Source: Bacteroidota bacterium (GTDB lineage: Bacteria > Bacteroidota > Bacteroidia > Cytophagales > Cyclobacteriaceae). From it: a DNA stretch of 11,395 nucleotides. The notes under the pieces are model-generated. The model did not search any database and had not been told where the DNA came from. It saw only the letters and a list, made by a program, of their open reading frames with translations. A program made the position numbers and the translations under genes. Within the stretch, counting starts at the first letter, position 1. The number at the start of each line of letters is the position of its first letter. The stretch lies in assembly GCA_023417955.1 (NCBI GenBank), contig JAEZDW010000461.1:1-11395 (forward strand). The letters are read 5' to 3'. This document shows, piece after piece, positions 7,650 to 11,395 of the stretch.

Positions 7650-8717
7650 ATGTATCGGTGGAAAATTTTTTCTTGTACTATCCTGGCGGTGGCACTCCTG
7701 GTTCGCTTTATCGTGCTCCCTGAATTTTTGCGGTCACATTTCAACAACGCAGAGGCTCCAGACGGGTCTCGATTCCATATCGGAGACATCTCAATTTCAC
7801 TGACCAGCGCTTCCTTTGATCTGCACGATGTTTCGTTGACCAATTCTGAGGACAACCCGCTATTCAACGCGTCGCGGATTCATATTGGTCTCGATATCGC
7901 CGCGTTGAAGATGGGGCATTGGGTGAGTCGGATCGAAGTCCACGAGCCGGTGCTCGAAGTGACCACGGGCCTGATGCATACGTCGTTTCAGCTCGCGAGG
8001 TCATCATGGTTACAAACCATCAGTCTGCTCCCAATAAACAAAATTTCCATAACCGACGGCACGGCGAAATTCAGCCGTGGAAATGAGACTCCGGACCCCA
8101 TACTCATTATAACCGATATCACCCTTCGCATGCGCAATCTGGAGAATGTTGTTACCAATACGAGAAGACTACCGACTACAGGAAGAGCAACAGGTCGAAT
8201 TGAAGAGGCTACCGTGTTTCTGGACCTCGAGGTCGATTCGAAAGCGGCGTCGCCAACATTCAACATCTCGGCACGGGTCAGCGACCTTAATCTATTTGAC
8301 GTACAAAAATATCTCAGCGGTATCGGTATACACGAAGCACCTCAGGGACTGCTGACAATTTACACCGAAGCTGGGTCCATGAAGAACCGGGTTATTGGCT
8401 TTGTTAAACAGGAGCTTGAGACGGTGGTCTCTGTTGCGTCACGCGAGCTGGCAGGTTTTCCTGGAAAGCCGGTAATAAAAGCTCTTGACGAAAGATATTT
8501 TCAACGTGAACTGATTCAAACAGACGCAGATGTATGGAGTGCTATTGGTCGCACACTGCACGGCGCATTTATCCAGTCAGTGAATACGCTGTTGCAGGAG
8601 AATTCCGGGCCGCCAGCCATTCGCAAGTCCGCGCCTCATGGCAAACCGAAACGAAAAACATCATTGGTCTCCAATCCAACAACAATCAATGATTTAACTA
8701 TTCAATCCGGTTGCTAA
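7650..8717 (+). CDS. Membrane-anchored AsmA/DUF748-like protein
   Basis: A 355-residue envelope protein of unknown function. One hydrophobic segment at about residues 5-26 (preceded by Arg/Lys, so the bulk should be periplasmic) is followed by a region resembling the N-terminus of AsmA/DUF748 proteins: FHIGDISISLTSASFDLHDVS (42-62), IHIGLDIAALKMGHWVSRIEV (77-97), then EPVLEV. This pattern of beta strands that describe inner-membrane-tethered, lipid-groove proteins is known for the family; the match here is from motif similarity only. The C-terminus is Lys/Arg-rich around 325-340, unlike the usual repeats, and the protein is short compared with full AsmA or DUF748 members. The start is well supported by a Shine-Dalgarno sequence. 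It is the only plus-strand gene in the window, and its last 20 bp overlap the end of the convergent FAD/Rieske gene. A role in envelope lipid handling is possible but not shown. Confidence 0.75.
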   Translation: MYRWKIFSCTILAVALLVRFIVLPEFLRSHFNNAEAPDGSRFHIGDISISLTSASFDLHDVSLTNSEDNPLFNASRIHIGLDIAALKMGHWVSRIEVHEPVLEVTTGLMHTSFQLARSSWLQTISLLPINKISITDGTAKFSRGNETPDPILIITDITLRMRNLENVVTNTRRLPTTGRATGRIEEATVFLDLEVDSKAASPTFNISARVSDLNLFDVQKYLSGIGIHEAPQGLLTIYTEAGSMKNRVIGFVKQELETVVSVASRELAGFPGKPVIKALDERYFQRELIQTDADVWSAIGRTLHGAFIQSVNTLLQENSGPPAIRKSAPHGKPKRKTSLVSNPTTINDLTIQSGC

Positions 8718-10338
8718 TATCTCTCCTCAACTTCTGCTCGCGTTTAGCGTCATTTTCTCTTAGCACTGCCATGTCGAATGGTTTAAGATCAGACAGCGCT
8801 GGTCCGTTCACTACCTCTCCTTTGCACGAGAATCTGGATCCGTGACACGGGCAGTCAAATGATTTTTCGTCAGCATTCCAGCGAACGTAACAACCCAGAT
8901 GAGGACACACTGCCGAGTAGGCGTGTATTTGTGCTTCCGAATCCTTGTAGACAGCGACTTTCATCGTGCCGGCTCTGATAATCGCTCCATCATCGTCGTG
9001 AAGCTCACGAAGCGACTCAATGTCACCGGGTGTTAAATAGTCTTTGTATTGTCCAGCCATATTGACTGCTTCCTTGAGGAAATCAGGAGCGACAGATAGC
9101 GACCACGTGATACGTGCAGGATCGTAAAGATCACTCCATGAATTTTCACCACCCTGAATTAAATCGCGGATCAACATGCCTGCAATCGTTCCATGTGTGA
9201 GCCCGTTTCCTGAGTCTCCTGTCACGATGAAGATGTTTTCGTCGCCAGGGTTGAGGCCGATGAATCCCATCATGTCAACGGGTTCCATCACTTGTCCCGA
9301 CCACGTGTACGCAATGTTCGTGATCATTGGAAAATGTAACCTGGCCCATGCCTCAAGGTGCAGGTACCGCTCCGTTTCGGGAATTTCCTCCTTGCCGGCC
9401 TGACCGGTTTTATGATCGGCACCTCCAATAATTAGTAAGTCTGAAGTATCATTAAAAGCTTCGACACGAACATAATGATATGGTTTGGCTACCCACGGGG
9501 AATTATAGTCACCCGTATCCCACCAAAGCGAAGTTTGCAATGAGCCTCGTGGTATTTCTGCCGCAACGATATACGTTCGGTAGGGATGTTGTTTCGTATG
9601 CATCGTCACGATGTCGTTAATCGGAGAATTTGTTGCAACGACAACCTCCTCTGCGCGTATGCGGTAAGCGCCAACGTCCACCCCTTCCCGGGATACTTTG
9701 TCAACGTGGCTATTGCAGTATATTTCTCCACCTGAATGCTGTATCGCGCGTGCGAGCCCCGCAACATATTTCACTGGGTGGAACTGTGCCTGCCGCGGAA
9801 ATCTTATACAAGGCCCGGAATGATTTTCCAGACCGGGTACCGCCGGCAGCAGTTCGACCTCCAACCCGGCACGCTGCGCTGCTTCAAATTCCTTCTCGAG
9901 CGTGGACAAATCATCGGATGGATGCAGGAACAGGTAACCATCGACACGCCGAAATTCGCAATCGATGCCTTCCTCGTTTATTACTTGTTCGACAAAATCA
10001 ATAGCTGCGGTATGACTTTCTGCAGCGATCTTTGATTTTTCAAGTCCGAATGTTTTTTCAATCTCGTCATAGCGATCATCAAGTGCGTTTGAAAGGTGAG
10101 CACTTGCCCGACCGGTTTCACCGCTCGCAATTTCTCCATCATCAATTACAACAACCCGCCTGCCTGCTTTTGTCAGACAATATGCAACTGATAGCCCGGC
10201 AATACCAGCACCAACCACCACGACTTCTGTATCGATATCATGATCGAGTGAAGGGAAAACCGGACGCGCTGCGGAATCAGTCCAAAAAGATTCGTGATAT
10301 CCTGATGTTTGTTCCGAGAAATTATCTTGTGAGTTCAT
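8698..10338 (-). CDS. FAD-dependent oxidoreductase with C-terminal Rieske [2Fe-2S] domain
   Basis: A 546-residue cytoplasmic flavoprotein of the D-amino-acid-oxidase (DAO) type fused to a Rieske ferredoxin domain, the architecture of B. subtilis YhfW. No signal peptide is seen. FAD is bound by the N-terminal Rossmann motif VVVGAGIAGLSVAYCL (GxGxxG at 43-48) with an Asp (Asp66 or Asp67) at the end of the second strand, and by the C-terminal FAD segment TGDSGNGLTHGTIAG (373-387). The Rieske domain spans about 455-530: Cys478/His480 and Cys496/His499 ligate the cluster, and Cys483 and Cys498 are placed to form the disulfide of high-potential Rieske proteins. The natural substrate of this family is not established; an amine or amino acid oxidised by FAD with electrons passed to the cluster is the usual guess. 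The ATG at 10338 is the first in frame and leaves a short polar extension. The 3' end overlaps the convergent AsmA-like gene by 20 bp. Confidence 0.93.
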   Translation of the reverse strand: MNSQDNFSEQTSGYHESFWTDSAARPVFPSLDHDIDTEVVVVGAGIAGLSVAYCLTKAGRRVVVIDDGEIASGETGRASAHLSNALDDRYDEIEKTFGLEKSKIAAESHTAAIDFVEQVINEEGIDCEFRRVDGYLFLHPSDDLSTLEKEFEAAQRAGLEVELLPAVPGLENHSGPCIRFPRQAQFHPVKYVAGLARAIQHSGGEIYCNSHVDKVSREGVDVGAYRIRAEEVVVATNSPINDIVTMHTKQHPYRTYIVAAEIPRGSLQTSLWWDTGDYNSPWVAKPYHYVRVEAFNDTSDLLIIGGADHKTGQAGKEEIPETERYLHLEAWARLHFPMITNIAYTWSGQVMEPVDMMGFIGLNPGDENIFIVTGDSGNGLTHGTIAGMLIRDLIQGGENSWSDLYDPARITWSLSVAPDFLKEAVNMAGQYKDYLTPGDIESLRELHDDDGAIIRAGTMKVAVYKDSEAQIHAYSAVCPHLGCYVRWNADEKSFDCPCHGSRFSCKGEVVNGPALSDLKPFDMAVLRENDAKREQKLRRDISNRIE

Positions 10339-10373
10339 TGTAGTGTTTGCCTGCGTTTCTTTTAAGCGAGCTT

Positions 10374-10523
10374 TTAATTTCGGCGCGTGTAAATTCTTAA
10401 GGGCAAATGCCCCGACCTAAACATCTTCCTGATATTCTTATACCGGCATTTCGTGGCAATCATAACCATCGAAATGACGACTGCGTTGTAAGTCGGTATA
10501 AGGAAATCAAATCTCCTATGCAT
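10374..10523 (-). CDS. Possible 49-residue small protein (doubtful)
   Basis: An ATG at 10523 opens a 49-codon frame ending in TAA at 10374. A purine-rich AGGAG lies seven nucleotides upstream. The product begins MHRRFDFLIPTY, has a hydrophobic stretch at about residues 6-25 and a strongly basic remainder, so it could be a small membrane-associated peptide or a leader peptide ending 35 bp before the FAD/Rieske start. Against it: several AGG/AGA codons, no recognised family, and the frame runs through a nested inverted repeat (10437-10502) that better explains the sequence. I would treat it as unproven. Confidence 0.15.
   Translation of the reverse strand: MHRRFDFLIPTYNAVVISMVMIATKCRYKNIRKMFRSGHLPLRIYTRRN
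10401..10412. repeat. Small hairpin upstream of the FAD/Rieske gene
   Basis: GGGCA and TGCCC flank a 2-nt centre, giving a 5 bp GC-rich inverted repeat about 65 bp upstream of the oxidoreductase start. No T-tract follows it on either strand, so it is not a terminator; it could be an operator half-site pair or part of the leader structure. Confidence 0.25.
10437..10502. repeat. Nested inverted repeat able to fold as a three-way junction
   Basis: The outer stem pairs 10437-10444 with 10495-10502 (CTTATACC/GGTATAAG, perfect). It encloses two hairpins: 10447-10456 with 10466-10476 (ten pairs with one bulged T, 9-nt loop) and 10479-10482 with 10491-10494 (GACT/AGTC, 8-nt loop). The 66-nt element sits about 100 bp upstream of the FAD/Rieske start and 88 bp past the YtxH-like stop. 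No T-tract follows on either strand, so it is not an intrinsic terminator. It may be a cis-regulatory leader, a small RNA or a mini transposable element. It matches no riboswitch or hammerhead core that I can recognise. Confidence 0.45.
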
Positions 10524-10589
10524 CACAGCTCCTCTCGCGTTAATAAATCCTCCACATGTGATTGATGGAAACGTTATATGTATCCCAAA

Positions 10590-10787
10590 TCAGACACGAC
10601 CTGGGTTTTCCAGATCGCTTTCCTGAAATGTGCCGCTTTCCGACGTTTTTGTACTTGAAAAATGTTTGAGTTTTTCGACGAATCGTTTAATCGACTGCCC
10701 TTTTTCCTTTGAAAGCATCGAGCCTACAAGCGCTGCGGCAGCTGTGGCCGTCAGTACCGTTATAAGAATTCCTTTACCTGATATCAT
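10590..10787 (-). CDS. Small single-pass membrane protein, YtxH-like
   Basis: The product has 65 residues. The frame is open further upstream to 10907, but the ATG at 10787 is the better start: it begins MISGKGILITVLTATAAAA directly with the hydrophobic segment (about residues 5-24), follows an A-rich leader (AAAACGTAATAAAAGATCT), and excludes the terminator-like hairpin at 10827-10856 from the coding region. After the membrane segment comes SMLSKEKGQSIKRFVEKL, a basic helix like that following the Gly/Ala-rich segment in YtxH proteins, then a polar tail rich in Ser, Thr and Glu. YtxH-type proteins are often stress-induced and of unknown mechanism; the assignment rests on layout, not on a strong motif. 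It lies behind the ferritin-like gene, but a terminator separates them. Confidence 0.6.
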   Translation of the reverse strand: MISGKGILITVLTATAAAALVGSMLSKEKGQSIKRFVEKLKHFSSTKTSESGTFQESDLENPGRV

Positions 10788-10826
10788 AGATCTTTTATTA
10801 CGTTTTTCAGATTTACCTGAAATCAG

Positions 10827-10856
10827 AAAAAGCAGTGCCCTCCCCGGCACGCTGCT
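10827..10856 (-). terminator. Hairpin with U-tract in the leader of the YtxH-like gene
   Basis: Reading the minus strand, AGCA (10856-10853) and GTGCC (10850-10846) pair with GGCAC (10839-10835) and TGCT (10834-10831), nine pairs with a 2-nt bulge and a 6-nt loop, followed by a T run at 10831-10827. It resembles an intrinsic terminator and ends 39 nt before the ATG at 10787. Because a stronger terminator already lies upstream at 10914-10945, this may be an attenuator of the YtxH-like gene, a second back-up terminator or the end of a short RNA. Confidence 0.45.
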
Positions 10857-10913
10857 GAGGGAAGTGATGTACAACGGTACGGTTACTTGCTGAGTAGGGA
10901 ATTCCACAGCCTC

Positions 10914-10945
10914 AACAAAAACAAAAGGGGCCTTTCAGCCCCCTT
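10914..10945 (-). terminator. Intrinsic terminator of the ferritin-like gene
   Basis: On the minus strand AAGGGG (10945-10940) pairs with CCCCTT (10930-10925), and the stem is followed by the T-rich run TTTTGTTTTTGTTG. It begins about 20 bp after the stop codon at 10966, the expected place for a rho-independent terminator. It should separate the ferritin-like transcript from the YtxH-like gene. Confidence 0.85.
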
Positions 10946-10965
10946 CGATTCAATTCGTCTTTCCA

Positions 10966-11394
10966 TTAGCTCGCCTGCTCCTGGTCCGCCTCTGCATTGA
11001 TATTGCTTTCAGCGATCTCAGTAAGCAGCTGGTCGGCTTCTTTCTCTTCCGCCAACGTCTGCGCGAGAAGGTCGGCTGCGTCGTTGCGCCCCATCGTTTT
11101 AGCGAGTGTTACCAGGCCTCCGTAAGCTGCAATTTCATAGTGCTCTGCTTTTTGAGCTGCCATAATGATAGCGGCGTCACGGGTTTTCGATCCCGACTCA
11201 GTTTCCTCAATTACACTCTCCCCCTCTTTCGTAATTCCCTCCATTGCCTCGCATTTTTTTGATTGAGGCTTCTGGTCGAAAAGTTCGAAAACTTTTTCGA
11301 GTCTGGTAATTTGTTCCTTAGTGATCGCGAGATGTTCTTCAAACGCGCCCTTTAATTCCTCTGTGGTTGCTGCCTTCTGCAGTTTCGGTAATGC
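10966..11394 (-). CDS. Ferritin-like DUF892 protein (YciE/YciF family), 5' end cut by window
   Basis: A four-helix ferritin-like protein of the YciE/YciF family, known as stress-induced in enterobacteria with a di-metal site. The frame is open to the right edge: 142 residues are visible, beginning ALPKLQKAATTEELKGAF, which corresponds to the YciF segment after its first 20-25 residues, so the start lies outside the window. The internal Met at 11244 is not the start; it is the conserved KCEAMEG segment. Family motifs in view: FEEHL (metal-ligand helix), KKCEAMEGI, RDAAIIMAAQKAEHYEIAAYG and LAEEKEADQLLTEIA, with Glu/His residues placed as in ferritin-like di-iron sites. The acidic C-terminal tail is typical. 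A strong terminator follows. The nearby YtxH-like gene and FAD/Rieske enzyme suit a general-stress setting, which is inference. Confidence 0.93.
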   Translation of the reverse strand, partial: ALPKLQKAATTEELKGAFEEHLAITKEQITRLEKVFELFDQKPQSKKCEAMEGITKEGESVIEETESGSKTRDAAIIMAAQKAEHYEIAAYGGLVTLAKTMGRNDAADLLAQTLAEEKEADQLLTEIAESNINAEADQEQAS

Positions 11395-11395
11395 C

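Noticed and set aside
7432..7803. Plus-strand 123-codon frame across the intergenic region and the AsmA-like start
   Set aside because: Its second half is a shifted reading of the AsmA-like gene, which has the proper ribosome binding site and membrane anchor, and its first half runs through inverted repeats.
9630..10004. Plus-strand 124-codon frame inside the FAD/Rieske gene
   Set aside because: It is antisense to the FAD domain with low-complexity Arg/Pro/Gln content and no independent support.
10437..10502. Hammerhead ribozyme or purine riboswitch as identity of the three-way junction
   Set aside because: On neither strand do I find the CUGANGA plus GAAA core of a hammerhead, nor the conserved junction and kissing-loop bases of purine riboswitches.
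10788..10907. Upstream ATG at 10907 as start of the YtxH-like gene
   Set aside because: The extra 40 residues would be encoded across a terminator-like hairpin and show no conserved feature; the ATG at 10787 directly precedes the membrane segment.

Overview
The window looks like chromosomal DNA of a Bacteroidota bacterium, probably in or near the Cytophagales (inference). The evidence is moderate GC with A/T-rich leaders that mostly lack Shine-Dalgarno sequences, a TTG-started galE behind galK, a secreted glycoside hydrolase, and a large lipoprotein combining cytochrome c, PA14 and beta-propeller domains, an architecture familiar from this phylum. No mobile element, CRISPR array, tRNA or rRNA is visible.

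Layout from left to right: (1) galE (cut by the left edge) and galK, both on the minus strand and separated by 21 bp, form a Leloir-pathway pair. (2) Upstream of them on the same strand lies a secreted GH2 glycosidase. Before it, after a 209 bp gap, is a 982-residue lipoprotein with cytochrome c, PA14 and beta-propeller domains. (3) A 363 bp divergent intergenic region with several inverted repeats separates this group from the only plus-strand gene, a membrane-anchored AsmA/DUF748-like protein. That gene converges on, and overlaps by 20 bp, (4) a minus-strand FAD oxidoreductase carrying a C-terminal Rieske [2Fe-2S] domain. (5) Upstream of the oxidoreductase is a 251 bp gap with a nested inverted repeat that can fold as a three-way junction. 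It is followed by a small YtxH-like single-pass protein, a strong terminator, and a YciE/YciF (DUF892) ferritin-like protein cut by the right edge.

How the genes could work together: the GH2 enzyme could release galactose or a related sugar outside the cytoplasm, GalK would phosphorylate imported galactose, and GalE would interconvert UDP-galactose and UDP-glucose. galT is not in view. The lipoprotein could oxidise a sugar-like substrate in the periplasm and pass electrons through its haem, but its substrate is unknown. The right half (FAD/Rieske enzyme, YtxH-like, YciF-like) resembles a stress or redox group. I found no clearly new defence or mobile system. The most unusual items are the non-coding structures at 10437-10502, 7427-7512 and 10827-10856.
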